The position numbers were made by a program, and so were the translations under genes. The notes under the pieces were generated by a model. It was given only the letters and a program-made list of their open reading frames with translations. It was not told the DNA's origin and ran no database searches. A stretch of DNA of 64,000 nucleotides. It comes from Chitinophagaceae bacterium. Lineage in GTDB: Bacteria; Bacteroidota; Bacteroidia; Chitinophagales; Chitinophagaceae. The DNA lies in contig JAHBTJ010000017.1 of NCBI GenBank assembly GCA_019638595.1, positions 1-64,000 of the forward strand, in the 5' to 3' direction. This document shows, one piece after another, positions 27,000 to 35,646 of this stretch. Position 1 is the first letter of the stretch, and every line of letters starts with the position of its first letter.

Positions 27000-27962
27000 A
27001 TGGCTAATGTACTTTGGCTCCAAGGTGGCGCCTGTAGCGGAAACACTATGTCTTTCCTCAATGCCACTGAACCTACGGTGGTTGAATTAGTTACAGATTT
27101 TGGCGTAAATATTTTATGGCACCCTTCTATAGGACTGGAAATTGGTGAACAGGTAACACACCTGCTGAAAGATATTATTGCCGGAAAAGTTCAGTTGGAT
27201 ATCCTCGTATATGAGGGATCAATTATTGAAGGCCCTCATGGAACGGGCACCATGAACTATTTCTGCGAAAGACCTATGAAAGACTGGGTAAAGGAACTTT
27301 CAAAAACTGCCGGATACGTAGTAGCAATAGGTGATTGTGCCACATGGGGCGGTATTCCGGCAGTTCCACCCAATCCCAGTGAATCAACCGGCATGCAGTT
27401 TCATAAAAAAGCAAAAGGAGGGTTCTTAGGTGCAGGGTATGTATCTAAAGGCGGCCTGCCTGTTATTAACATTCCCGGTTGTCCTGCGCATCCTGACTGG
27501 GTTACCCAAATTTTGGTAGCTATTTCTACCGGCCGCATTGGCGACGTATTGATTGATGAATTTCATCGCCCGAAAACATTCTTCACCGATTTTGTACAAA
27601 CAGGTTGTACCAATGTGGTAAACTTTGCTCAAAAGGTGAACGGAGGATTTGGGAAGCGAGGAAATGGTTGTTTATTTTATGAGGTGGGCTGCCGTGGACC
27701 AATGACCCGCGCCAGTTGTAACAGAATTTTATGGAACAGAACCTCCAGTAAAACCCGTGCGAACCATCCATGCCTGGGTTGTACAGAGCCGGGCTTCCCT
27801 CATAATGATCTCGCAAAGGGTTCTGTATTTAAAACCATGACGTACCTCGGCTTTGTACCAAGAGAAGCTCCGACTGGCGAATCCCAGCTTGGATACTTTT
27901 TTAAAGCCGGTATCGAAAAAATATGGCCGAAGAACAGCGCCATTACAGAAGGAAGCAAATAA
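27000..27962 (+). CDS. [NiFe] hydrogenase small subunit, high-affinity actinobacterial-type (group 1h/1l-like)
   Basis: 320 residues from the ATG at 27000 (MANVLWLQGGACSGN). There is no twin-arginine signal peptide and no C-terminal membrane anchor, so it is cytoplasmic or peripherally attached. It carries the electron-relay clusters. Proximal ligands: Cys12, Cys113 (GDCATWGG) and Cys161 (IPGCPAHP), but the fourth position of the usual CxxC is Asn15. Distal site: Cys203, Cys224 and Cys231, with Gln200 where standard enzymes have His. Medial site: Cys240, Cys258 and Cys261 (HPCLGCTEPGFP). These features, and the start GGACSGNTMSFLN, match the oxygen-tolerant high-affinity group rather than membrane-bound uptake enzymes. 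The exact subgroup needs a tree. Confidence 0.93.
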   Translation: MANVLWLQGGACSGNTMSFLNATEPTVVELVTDFGVNILWHPSIGLEIGEQVTHLLKDIIAGKVQLDILVYEGSIIEGPHGTGTMNYFCERPMKDWVKELSKTAGYVVAIGDCATWGGIPAVPPNPSESTGMQFHKKAKGGFLGAGYVSKGGLPVINIPGCPAHPDWVTQILVAISTGRIGDVLIDEFHRPKTFFTDFVQTGCTNVVNFAQKVNGGFGKRGNGCLFYEVGCRGPMTRASCNRILWNRTSSKTRANHPCLGCTEPGFPHNDLAKGSVFKTMTYLGFVPREAPTGESQLGYFFKAGIEKIWPKNSAITEGSK

Positions 27963-27992
27963 AATTTCATTCAACCATTTATCACATAAATT

Positions 27993-29591
27993 ATGGCAGT
28001 TGTAAAAGAATTAAATATATCCCCGGTAGGTCGCGTAGAAGGCGATCTTGATGTTAAAGTATATATGGAAAACGGCGTTGTAACCCGTGCGCATACACAG
28101 GCCGCTATGTTTAGGGGCTTTGAAAGAATTATGCAGGGAAAAGATCCCCAAAGCGGTTTAATTGTTACACCCCGTATATGCGGAATTTGCGGTGGCTCGC
28201 ATTTATATTCCGCCTCTTCAGCGCTTGATACCGCATGGGGTACAACCTTAACACCCAATGCGTTGCTGTTAAGAGCCATCGGGCAGTCCTGCGAAACCAT
28301 TCAGAGTATTCCCCGCTGGTTTTATGCTATTTTTGCTACGGATATGGCGAATAAAAAATTCGCCAATAAAAAATTATACGATGAGGTTGTAAAGAGATTT
28401 GCCGCTTACGTGGGCACTTCATTCCAGATTGGTGTTACAAACAGCGCCCTGCCTGTAGAAGTGTATGCATTGTTTGGAGGACAATGGCCGCACAGCAGTT
28501 ATATGGTGCCTGGCGGTGTAATGTGCGCACCTACTTTAAAGGATATTACCCGTGCGCACGCCATCATGAATAATTTTAAAAACCAATGGCTTGAAACGGT
28601 TTGGCTGGGTTGTTCGATTGACCGCTACCGTAAGGTTCAAAGCTGGGACGACCTGATGGAATGGGTTGACGAAAATGAAAGCCAGCGCAATAGTGACCTT
28701 GGATTGTTTATCAGGGCATCAATGGAATTTGGACTGGATAAGTTTGGACAGGGATGCGGAAACTATGTTGCATATGGCACATATCTGCATAAAGACAAAT
28801 ACAACAAGCCTACCATTGAAGGAAGAAACGATGCGCTGATAAGTCCTTCGGGGTTTTATAACAGCCATACAAAACAGTATCACGATTTTAACCACATGAA
28901 TATTAAAGAGCACGTATTGCATAGCTGGTACCAGGATCATGCTGCCGCTCACCCCTGGGATGAACCTATTCCAACGCCGGTTACTTCTCAAAACCTGGAA
29001 CACACAGACTTTAATAATAAATATAGCTGGAGTAAAGCTCCGCGTTACCTGGACAATTCATCTGAAGCTGGTCCTTTGTCAAGGTGTTTGATGTATACAA
29101 AGCCCAATAACCTGCCGCATCAAACCAAAGACCATTTGATAAAAAATGCATTTGATAAAATCGGCCCAAGCGTTTTTTTAAGAACACTGGCACGTGTACA
29201 CGAAGCTCCTATTTTATATGATAATATAGAGACCTGGTTGCGCCAGGTAGATCTGAATGGCGAGTTTTATATTAAACCCGAAGAAAAGGATGGGAAAGGC
29301 TTTGGCGCTACAGAAGCCGCACGCGGAGCATTAGCACACTGGATTGAAATAGAAAATGGTGTAATTAAGAACTACCAGGTAATGGCGCCAACCACATGGA
29401 ATGTTGGACCTAATGATGATGAGGGTAAATCTGGCCCGATTGAATCTGCCCTGGAAGGCATTGAAATAGAAGATGCTAATGATCCGGTAGAAGTAGGGCT
29501 GGTGGCACGCTCGTTCGATAGTTGTTTGGTTTGTACTGTACATGCGCATGATGCAAAAACAGGTAAGGAAATCACTACATTCAAATTATAG
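27993..29591 (+). CDS. [NiFe] hydrogenase large subunit, high-affinity actinobacterial-type (group 1h/1l-like)
   Basis: 532 residues holding the Ni-Fe(CN)2CO site. L1 motif RICGICGGSH is at 61-70 (Cys63, Cys66) and L2 motif DSCLVCTVH at 509-517 (Cys511, Cys514). A 15-residue tail after His517 is the expected substrate of the maturation protease encoded next. The wording of L1 and L2 (GGSHLY, SCLVCTVH) differs from classical group 1 (CGVC...DPCxxCxxH) and resembles the high-affinity enzymes that oxidise atmospheric H2. It starts 30 bases after the small subunit. The catalytic role is oxidation of H2 to protons and electrons. Confidence 0.95.
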   Translation: MAVVKELNISPVGRVEGDLDVKVYMENGVVTRAHTQAAMFRGFERIMQGKDPQSGLIVTPRICGICGGSHLYSASSALDTAWGTTLTPNALLLRAIGQSCETIQSIPRWFYAIFATDMANKKFANKKLYDEVVKRFAAYVGTSFQIGVTNSALPVEVYALFGGQWPHSSYMVPGGVMCAPTLKDITRAHAIMNNFKNQWLETVWLGCSIDRYRKVQSWDDLMEWVDENESQRNSDLGLFIRASMEFGLDKFGQGCGNYVAYGTYLHKDKYNKPTIEGRNDALISPSGFYNSHTKQYHDFNHMNIKEHVLHSWYQDHAAAHPWDEPIPTPVTSQNLEHTDFNNKYSWSKAPRYLDNSSEAGPLSRCLMYTKPNNLPHQTKDHLIKNAFDKIGPSVFLRTLARVHEAPILYDNIETWLRQVDLNGEFYIKPEEKDGKGFGATEAARGALAHWIEIENGVIKNYQVMAPTTWNVGPNDDEGKSGPIESALEGIEIEDANDPVEVGLVARSFDSCLVCTVHAHDAKTGKEITTFKL

Positions 29592-29623
29592 GTATCCATT
29601 GGCGTTCAACAAGATGTAATTGC

Positions 29624-29650
29624 AAGGCTATCCCGTGAAGGGTAGCCTTT
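29624..29650 (+). terminator. hairpin terminator after the hydrogenase structural genes
   Basis: AAGGCTA-T-CCC pairs with GGG-TAGCCTT around a GTGAA loop, with one bulged T, and is followed by TTTATCATT. It begins 32 bases after the large-subunit stop and would attenuate transcription into the maturation genes, giving more hySL transcript than accessory transcript. Confidence 0.6.
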
Positions 29651-29708
29651 ATCATTATGCTGCATTTAAAATTTTATGTAGAAAAATTATTGACAAACAT
29701 CCGGAAGA

Positions 29709-30200
29709 ATGAAAAATAAAATTGCCATAATGGGTTTTGGAAATCCCTGCAGAAGCGACGATGCTGTTGGCATTTATGTGATCGAAGAGCTAAAAAAGTC
29801 ATTTGGTGCTCAGGAGGATATCAGCTTTTTTGATATGGGTACCGGCGCATTTGAAGTGTTATATAAACTAAAGGGGCATCATAAAATTATTCTTGCCGAC
29901 GCTGTAATCAATACAGGCGAGCCGCCAGGTACAATATTCAGGCTACCGGCAGAAGAAGTAATGAAAGCGCCACAGGATGATCCGATGGTTTTCCTGCACA
30001 GCCTTAAATGGGACCAGGCATTGAGTTATGCAAAAAAAATATTAAGAGAGGAGTATCCGGATGATATAACGGTTTACCTGGTTGCTGTGGATGATACCAG
30101 CCTGGAAATACAATTAGGCGAAGCTGTAAAAAATGCCGGTAATAAAGTGGTAAACCATATAAAAAAAGATATTGCTGTATACTATGGTCAGCCTGTCTAA
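29709..30200 (+). CDS. [NiFe] hydrogenase maturation protease (HyaD/HupD family)
   Basis: 163 residues. The family pattern is clear: MGFGNPCRSDDAVG near the N-terminus with the nickel-sensing Asp, DMGTGAFEVLY, and LADAVINTGEPPGT with the second metal-site Asp; the third ligand is likely His99 or His100-region in FLHSLK. It cleaves the C-terminal peptide of the large subunit after nickel insertion. It is preceded by a terminator and an AT-rich segment that may hold its own promoter, and overlaps the next small gene by 17 bases. Confidence 0.92.
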   Translation: MKNKIAIMGFGNPCRSDDAVGIYVIEELKKSFGAQEDISFFDMGTGAFEVLYKLKGHHKIILADAVINTGEPPGTIFRLPAEEVMKAPQDDPMVFLHSLKWDQALSYAKKILREEYPDDITVYLVAVDDTSLEIQLGEAVKNAGNKVVNHIKKDIAVYYGQPV

Positions 30201-30495
30201 TGCACATATTATTATCAGTAGCGGGATAATAGCCCGGCTTTTTTCACAAACTGAGAGGGTATGTTGGGTATACTATCCTCAAAGAAAAAATTTAATGCTT
30301 GCACCATTTAATGATGAAGATTTTAAAGCATTACACAAAACAACCAACAGTGTTTTAAAATATAGAAACAACAAAGGCGACCGGAGCATGGATATACTGA
30401 GCATCATTTTAGATCACGATCTGGATGACAGCAGCAGGGAATTAGCATATGAGGTGAATGCAGTGATGAAGGTTTTAAACATACAATTATCCTGA
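30184..30495 (+). CDS. 104-residue protein of unknown function in the hydrogenase operon
   Basis: I do not recognise the family. The best start is the ATG at 30184, inside the end of the protease gene, giving MVSLSNAHIIISSG; a TTG 12 bases upstream is the only alternative in frame. The protein is soluble and helical in its second half (FKALHKTTNSVLKYRNN, DDSSRELAYEVNAVMKVL). It ends 8 bases before the TPR gene. Tight packing between protease and TPR protein argues for a function in hydrogenase assembly or electron delivery. Confidence 0.68.
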   Translation: MVSLSNAHIIISSGIIARLFSQTERVCWVYYPQRKNLMLAPFNDEDFKALHKTTNSVLKYRNNKGDRSMDILSIILDHDLDDSSRELAYEVNAVMKVLNIQLS

Positions 30496-30503
30496 AACAA
30501 AAC

Positions 30504-31985
30504 ATGATTACGATAAACATACCGGAACATATGCTGCCTCAAATCCGGGAAATCATCAGCAGCGAATTTCGCTTACATGAATTAGTACATATTACCACAC
30601 AACATGAGGAGCCGGATATAATCGTCACCGGTGAAGTAATTCATGTTACTCCTGACTGGAAGAACATGCAGCCACCGGTTTTGTTTTCAAGCAGCAGGTT
30701 TACAGCTCAAAATTTGTTAGGGCTCATATATGTTAAACTCAATAATTACGAAAAAGCATATCCCCTGCTGCAGGCAGAACCTGTTTTACTGAACCAGGCA
30801 GATATGATGAACCGCCTGCAAAACGGGCTTGATATATTGTTCCGGGATAATGATAAAGCTTATATACCGCTGCACAATAAAGCGGTTATTCATCACTATA
30901 CCTTATTCGAAATACCGAAACATATTGAGGAGCTCAAAGCTGAATATATTGCCGCAATTCAAAAAGCCCGTACACCGGAATTGGCCGCTTTTACAACCAA
31001 ACATTACGCACTGCTGCTAACAGATGCAGGACAACTGGAAGAGGCTGAAGAACTGCTTGAAAAACAGTTAAGGAAAACACTGCCCTTATGCGCAGCTATT
31101 GAAGTAAAACATACACTTTGTGTAATATGGCTGAAACAATTAGCCGTTCCTTATAATGAAACAAAACTTGAAAAACATAAACAGTATTTATGGGAATGCC
31201 TCGAATATTATGAATCACGCAACCGGGATGCAGAAGCAGCAATGGTATTGTCTGACGCGGCATATATAGCCAATATCAGCAATAGTTTCAGTGAAGCATT
31301 AGGCTATATTAACAGGGCTATAGCTTATTTTGAAAAAGAAGCGATTACAGAACTTTTGGGAGATGCCTTTATGAAAAAAGGAAATATTTTGCGGCGGTGG
31401 GCACAGCAAAATAATTCCCAGTTTTTTCAGCAGGCTGCAAAAACCTATCAGCAGGCATTAAAAATCTTTACAAGAGAAACAGCGCCCTGGCTGTTCGCAG
31501 ATATACATCATCAATTAGGCATTATCTATTCAGAAATACCGGATGAAGTAAAGAAAAAAAGTGTATGGGCTTCTGTATCGGTATCCTCGTTTAAAGAGGC
31601 GCTTGACTTTTATAACAAAGTAGATTTCCCATATGAATTTGCAGTGATCTGTAACAGCCAGGCCAATGCATTTACAAAATATCCCGGGGGACTGCACAGC
31701 GATAATTTTGAAAAAGCGCTTAACTGGTACCTTGAGGCACTGGATGTGCAAACCGCTGATAAATATCCATTGGAAAGAGCGCTGACCCTGTTAAACTACT
31801 TAGAAGCCAGTTGGTATGCAGGCAATACGTCTAGCTTTGATGAAGAACGTTTTACAGATATGTATGCTAAAGCCAATGAAGCCCTGGCGCTTGGCTGTAA
31901 TGAGTTTATTATACAATCCGCCAAAGAACATCTGGAAAAGTTAAAAGATATTCAACAGCAAAAAGCTGCTACGCTTCAAAATTAG
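30504..31985 (+). CDS. TPR-repeat protein of the hydrogenase operon
   Basis: 493 residues with an N-terminal region of about 70 residues (MITINIPEHMLPQIREIISS) and then TPR-like helical pairs over most of the length: NLLGLIYVKLNNYEKAYPLL, YALLLTDAGQLEEAEELLEK, ALGYINRAIAYFEKEAI and FQQAAKTYQQALKIF are good repeats. No signal peptide, so it is cytoplasmic. TPR proteins accompany high-affinity hydrogenase clusters in other phyla and may act as assembly scaffolds; the precise role is not known. Its stop lies inside the third palindromic operator. Confidence 0.82.
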   Translation: MITINIPEHMLPQIREIISSEFRLHELVHITTQHEEPDIIVTGEVIHVTPDWKNMQPPVLFSSSRFTAQNLLGLIYVKLNNYEKAYPLLQAEPVLLNQADMMNRLQNGLDILFRDNDKAYIPLHNKAVIHHYTLFEIPKHIEELKAEYIAAIQKARTPELAAFTTKHYALLLTDAGQLEEAEELLEKQLRKTLPLCAAIEVKHTLCVIWLKQLAVPYNETKLEKHKQYLWECLEYYESRNRDAEAAMVLSDAAYIANISNSFSEALGYINRAIAYFEKEAITELLGDAFMKKGNILRRWAQQNNSQFFQQAAKTYQQALKIFTRETAPWLFADIHHQLGIIYSEIPDEVKKKSVWASVSVSSFKEALDFYNKVDFPYEFAVICNSQANAFTKYPGGLHSDNFEKALNWYLEALDVQTADKYPLERALTLLNYLEASWYAGNTSSFDEERFTDMYAKANEALALGCNEFIIQSAKEHLEKLKDIQQQKAATLQN

Positions 31986-31999
31986 AAAATTTTTTCTAA
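31982..31999. promoter_or_regulatory. candidate TetR operator upstream of hypA, copy 3
   Basis: TTAGAAAATTTTTTCTAA, 18 bp with 8-bp inverted arms, 72 bases upstream of the hypA start. Directly to its right is TATATTTT (32001-32008), near the TAnnTTTG promoter element. This suggests that the hyp genes have a separate promoter under the same regulator as the structural genes. Confidence 0.68.
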
Positions 32000-32070
32000 G
32001 TATATTTTTATCTCCTCATTTAACGGTTTTATAATGTTACATTTACCATAACAAATATGGATTGCTATTC

Positions 32071-32421
32071 ATGCACGAAATTTCACTGGTAAGAAATATT
32101 TTCAGCACGCTTGAACATGAATTTCCCGAACGGATGGACAAAGTACGCGGCATTTATCTTACAGTGGGTTTGCTAACCAATCTGCACCCCTTGTTAATGC
32201 AAAGCGCTTTTGATGCAGTACTACTTGATGAGCCCCGCTATAATAAAACCAGCTTACATGTAAAAGTATTGCCGATCAAAATAAAATGTGCTGCCTGTGG
32301 CGCTGAAACAGAAGTGCAGCAGTACAAATTTATTTGTGCGGAATGCAAAACACCCGGCAACCAGGTTATTCAGGGAGAAGAAATGCTGATCACACAGGTT
32401 GAATTTGAAGATACAGAATAA
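32071..32421 (+). CDS. hypA: hydrogenase nickel-insertion protein HypA
   Basis: 116 residues from the ATG at 32071; the frame opens 9 bases earlier, but the family invariably starts Met-His-Glu and His2 is a nickel ligand. The zinc site is CAACGAETEVQQYKFICAEC (about residues 73-92), two CxxC pairs. HypA delivers nickel to the large-subunit precursor with HypB. It is the first of the hyp operon, directly behind the third operator. Confidence 0.95.
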   Translation: MHEISLVRNIFSTLEHEFPERMDKVRGIYLTVGLLTNLHPLLMQSAFDAVLLDEPRYNKTSLHVKVLPIKIKCAACGAETEVQQYKFICAECKTPGNQVIQGEEMLITQVEFEDTE

Positions 32422-32459
32422 TAATCACAATTAAATTGTTCACCATAGCTTAACACATC

Positions 32460-33173
32460 ATGAGTCAACCTAAAAGCAACAGGGCGCCGGTGGGATCTGT
32501 ACAATGTGAAAACACAACACTTAATCTTTTAAAAGCAAATGATTTTGTTGCAAAAGCCATTCGCGACCGGCTCGCGCCACACGATATTCTCGTGTTGAAT
32601 ATTTGTTCTTCGCCCGGTAGTGGCAAAACCACGCTGCTGCAGGAAACAGGCAGGCGTTTAAAAGATACATTAAAAATGGGCGTGCTGGTAGGCGATCCTG
32701 AAACAGAACGGGATGCCATACGCATACGCGAAGCCGGCATTGATTGTTTGCAGATTGTTACCGGTGGTATGTGTCATATAGAAGCACAGATGGTGTTGCA
32801 GGGGCTCGACCATTTCAATTACGAAGGGCTTGATGTTTTGTTTATTGAGAATGTTGGAAATCTTGTTTGTCCTGCCGCTTTTGATCTTGGAGAAGATTAC
32901 CGTGTTACTTTAATTTCAAGCACCGAGGGCGATGACAAGCCGAAAAAATATCCCCGGATGTTTTTAACAAGTGAGCTGATGCTGGTGAGTAAAGCGGATC
33001 TGTTGCCTTATGTTCCTTTTTCAGTTGAAGCCGTTACACAGGATGCAAAAGACATCAACCCGGATCTTGAAGTGATTGCGATAAGCAGTTTAAACGGAGC
33101 AGGTATGAATGAATGGTGTAAGTGGCTGGAACAAAAGGTAGCTGAAAAGAAAAAGGCCGGAATAGAAGCATAG
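32460..33173 (+). CDS. hypB: hydrogenase nickel-incorporation GTPase HypB
   Basis: 237 residues. P-loop SSPGSGKTT near residue 50, GDPETERDA switch region and GGMCHIEAQMV carrying the nickel/zinc-binding Cys-His of the G domain. The histidine-rich stretch and CxxCGC high-affinity nickel site found at the N-terminus of some HypB proteins are absent. It hydrolyses GTP to drive nickel transfer into the hydrogenase large subunit. It lies 38 bases after hypA. Confidence 0.95.
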   Translation: MSQPKSNRAPVGSVQCENTTLNLLKANDFVAKAIRDRLAPHDILVLNICSSPGSGKTTLLQETGRRLKDTLKMGVLVGDPETERDAIRIREAGIDCLQIVTGGMCHIEAQMVLQGLDHFNYEGLDVLFIENVGNLVCPAAFDLGEDYRVTLISSTEGDDKPKKYPRMFLTSELMLVSKADLLPYVPFSVEAVTQDAKDINPDLEVIAISSLNGAGMNEWCKWLEQKVAEKKKAGIEA

Positions 33174-33221
33174 GTTTATATGTTCCCGGCTGCACTGCTG
33201 CGCTCAACTTTTGTGGCGCCT

Positions 33222-33241
33222 GCCTGTCCGGCAGGCAGATC
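33222..33241. repeat. palindromic repeat in the hypB-hypF gap
   Basis: CTGCCTGTCCGGCAGGCAG (19 bases within this span) is a strong inverted repeat, arms CTGCC(T)G and CGGCAGGCAG, lying in the 133-base gap between the hypB stop and the hypF ATG. It resembles REP-type palindromes scattered in Chitinophagaceae chromosomes and is similar in style to the TCCGCC/GGCGGA palindromes at 47.7 and 48.1 kb. It may be a passive repeat or a transcript stabiliser. Confidence 0.5.
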
Positions 33242-33306
33242 GCAACAGCGCATCGTTCTTATCGCTGCTGGGCAAAACCCCAATGCGTTCTTCATCAATA
33301 ATCATA

Positions 33307-35634
33307 ATGACCATTCATATCCACATACAAGGACTTGTGCAGGGTGTTGGCTTTCGTCCGTTGGTATATCGTTTAGCCAATGCCCACCAACTGAAAGGAT
33401 ATGTATGCAATGGAAATGATGGTGTGCATATTTATATCAATACAGGTTTTGAATCTGCAATCGCCTTTGTTGAAGAAATAAAGCGTGCAGCCCCGCCGCT
33501 GTCTGTTATTGAAAAAACCGGTATAGGAATTGCTGAAAATATTGTATTCACCAGCTTTGATATCAGGGAAAGTACAACAGCAGCCGATCCCGGTATTCCG
33601 CTTACGCCCGATTATGCATTATGCGAAGATTGCCGGAATGAAATGAATGATAAAAATGACCGGCGTTATCAATATCCTTTTATTACCTGCACTACCTGCG
33701 GCCCGCGGTATTCTATCACTGAATCTTTGCCGTTTGACAGGGCACACACTTCAATGAAAGCTTTTGAAATGTGTGAACAATGCCTGGAGGAATATAACCT
33801 GCCTGCTGACCGGCGATATTATGCTCAAACCAATTCCTGCTCATTGTGCGGTGTTCAAACTACACTATATGATAGCCATAAAACATTGCTGGCAAAAGGA
33901 AATACATCTGTTATATCCCGGGCTGTTACCTTATTGCACGATGGGAAAATTATTTCGGTTAAAGGCATTGGCGGCTACCTGTTGATGACCGATGCTACCA
34001 ATGCGGCTTCAGTGGATCAATTGAGAAAACGAAAATCCAGGCCGCATAAACCATTCGCTGTATTATTTCCCTCCGTTGACTATGCAAAGCAATATGTGCA
34101 CCTTAGTGAATCTGCAGAACGTTTACTGCATTCTCAGGAATCGCCGGTTGTAATTGCTCCAATATTACAGAGATCATCTCACCGTGTTCTTGCGATACAT
34201 GAAATAGCTCCTTCACTGGATGCGCTTGGCGTTATGATTCCTTACGCACCACTGCTGCAAATAGTCAGTAATACATTTGGAAAACCGTTGATAGCTACCA
34301 GCGCTAATTTCAGTGGTTCGCCGGTTATCTATACTGATAATGAAGCCTTAAACAGGCTGTCGGATATTGCAGACGCAATCCTTATACACAATCGCAGGAT
34401 ACTTGTTCCGCAAGATGATTCAGTGGTCAGCTTCAACCATTCCCCGCATCCTGTTGTATTAAGGCGTTCAAGAGGTATGGCGCCCTCCTATTTTCAATAC
34501 AAAACCAAAACACACCATACAGTATTGGCTACAGGCGCTTTAATGAAAAGCAGTTTTACTGTTTCCAATAAGCAATCTGTGTATATCAGTCAGTACCTGG
34601 GCTCTACGGATAATTATGAAGCGCAGCTTTCTTATACGCATACCCTTGATCATGTGCTTAAAGTTTTAAAAACCATTCCCGAATATTTAATAACAGATAA
34701 GCACCCATCTTACTTTTCCAAGCAGCTTGCGCATGATTTGAGCTTACAGTATAATGCATCACTTTTTCAGGTACAGCATCATAAAGCTCATTTTGCCGCT
34801 GTGCTTGCCGAAAATAAACTACTAAACAGTAACCATTTATTAGGTGTAATATGGGATGGAACCGGGCTGGGAGATGACGGGCAAATTTGGGGCAGCGAGT
34901 TTTTTATCTATGCAAATAAAGGCATGCAACGATGTGCTCATTTCGGCTATTTCAAAAATATATTGCACGATAAAACAGCCCGTGAACCAAAACTGGCGGC
35001 ATTGTGCATTGCCGGAAATAGCGGTTTAGTGCTTGAGCTGCTCAAGCAAAAGTTTAGTGACAGGGAATGGAAACTGTACAACAGCATGTTGCAGCAGGGG
35101 CAATACATGTTATCATCCTCAATGGGTAGATTATTTGATGCCGTTGCATGCCTGCTGCAATTATGCGATGAACAAACTTATGAAGGGCAGGCAGCTATGC
35201 TGCTTGAAAATGCCGCAGCCGCATACATCCAAAAGCATGGATACGAAAATATAAGCACCTGGCAATATGCAAATAATAGTGAAGAACTGTCGCCCTCATT
35301 GCTATTGCAGGCCGTTGCCGGAGATATTATTAATGGGAGAGATACAGGTTATATAGCCGCAACATTTCATTACACACTTGTAAGCTGCATTGAATATATC
35401 GCTAAAAAGCAAAATGCAAAAAAGATCGCTTTTAGCGGCGGCGTATTTCAAAATGGTTTATTGTGCAGGATGATCGCTCTGGGTTTGGAGGGCAACTATC
35501 AGTTATACTTCCATAAACAACTTTCACCCAATGATGAAAACATTTCATTCGGGCAGTTGGTATACTGGGATCATAAAATAGATGAGCAGGAACATGCCGG
35601 GCAGCAGAAAATTGAAAAATCATTAAACATCTAA
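33307..35634 (+). CDS. hypF: carbamoyltransferase HypF
   Basis: 775 residues from the ATG at 33307 (MTIHIHIQGLVQGVGFRPLV). A TTG at 33211 gives a longer frame, but the acylphosphatase-like domain begins exactly at this ATG. Order of domains: acylphosphatase (1-90), two zinc-finger-like motifs CEDCRNEM...CTTCGPRYS and CEQCLEEYN...CSLCG (about 105-180), YrdC-like (about 200-380), and the Kae1-like C-terminal domain with HHKAHFAAVLAE and AFSGGVFQNG. It makes the carbamoyl group that becomes the cyanide ligands, transferring it to HypE. Confidence 0.96.
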   Translation: MTIHIHIQGLVQGVGFRPLVYRLANAHQLKGYVCNGNDGVHIYINTGFESAIAFVEEIKRAAPPLSVIEKTGIGIAENIVFTSFDIRESTTAADPGIPLTPDYALCEDCRNEMNDKNDRRYQYPFITCTTCGPRYSITESLPFDRAHTSMKAFEMCEQCLEEYNLPADRRYYAQTNSCSLCGVQTTLYDSHKTLLAKGNTSVISRAVTLLHDGKIISVKGIGGYLLMTDATNAASVDQLRKRKSRPHKPFAVLFPSVDYAKQYVHLSESAERLLHSQESPVVIAPILQRSSHRVLAIHEIAPSLDALGVMIPYAPLLQIVSNTFGKPLIATSANFSGSPVIYTDNEALNRLSDIADAILIHNRRILVPQDDSVVSFNHSPHPVVLRRSRGMAPSYFQYKTKTHHTVLATGALMKSSFTVSNKQSVYISQYLGSTDNYEAQLSYTHTLDHVLKVLKTIPEYLITDKHPSYFSKQLAHDLSLQYNASLFQVQHHKAHFAAVLAENKLLNSNHLLGVIWDGTGLGDDGQIWGSEFFIYANKGMQRCAHFGYFKNILHDKTAREPKLAALCIAGNSGLVLELLKQKFSDREWKLYNSMLQQGQYMLSSSMGRLFDAVACLLQLCDEQTYEGQAAMLLENAAAAYIQKHGYENISTWQYANNSEELSPSLLLQAVAGDIINGRDTGYIAATFHYTLVSCIEYIAKKQNAKKIAFSGGVFQNGLLCRMIALGLEGNYQLYFHKQLSPNDENISFGQLVYWDHKIDEQEHAGQQKIEKSLNI

Positions 35635-35646
35635 AAAATTTAAACC

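Noticed and set aside
29678-29692. Possible fourth operator (TAGAAAAATTATT) before the maturation protease
   Set aside because: Only one arm matches; with this AT content a half-site occurs by chance.
33211-33306. Upstream extension of hypF from a TTG
   Set aside because: The acylphosphatase domain begins at the ATG at 33307, and the extension runs through a palindromic repeat.
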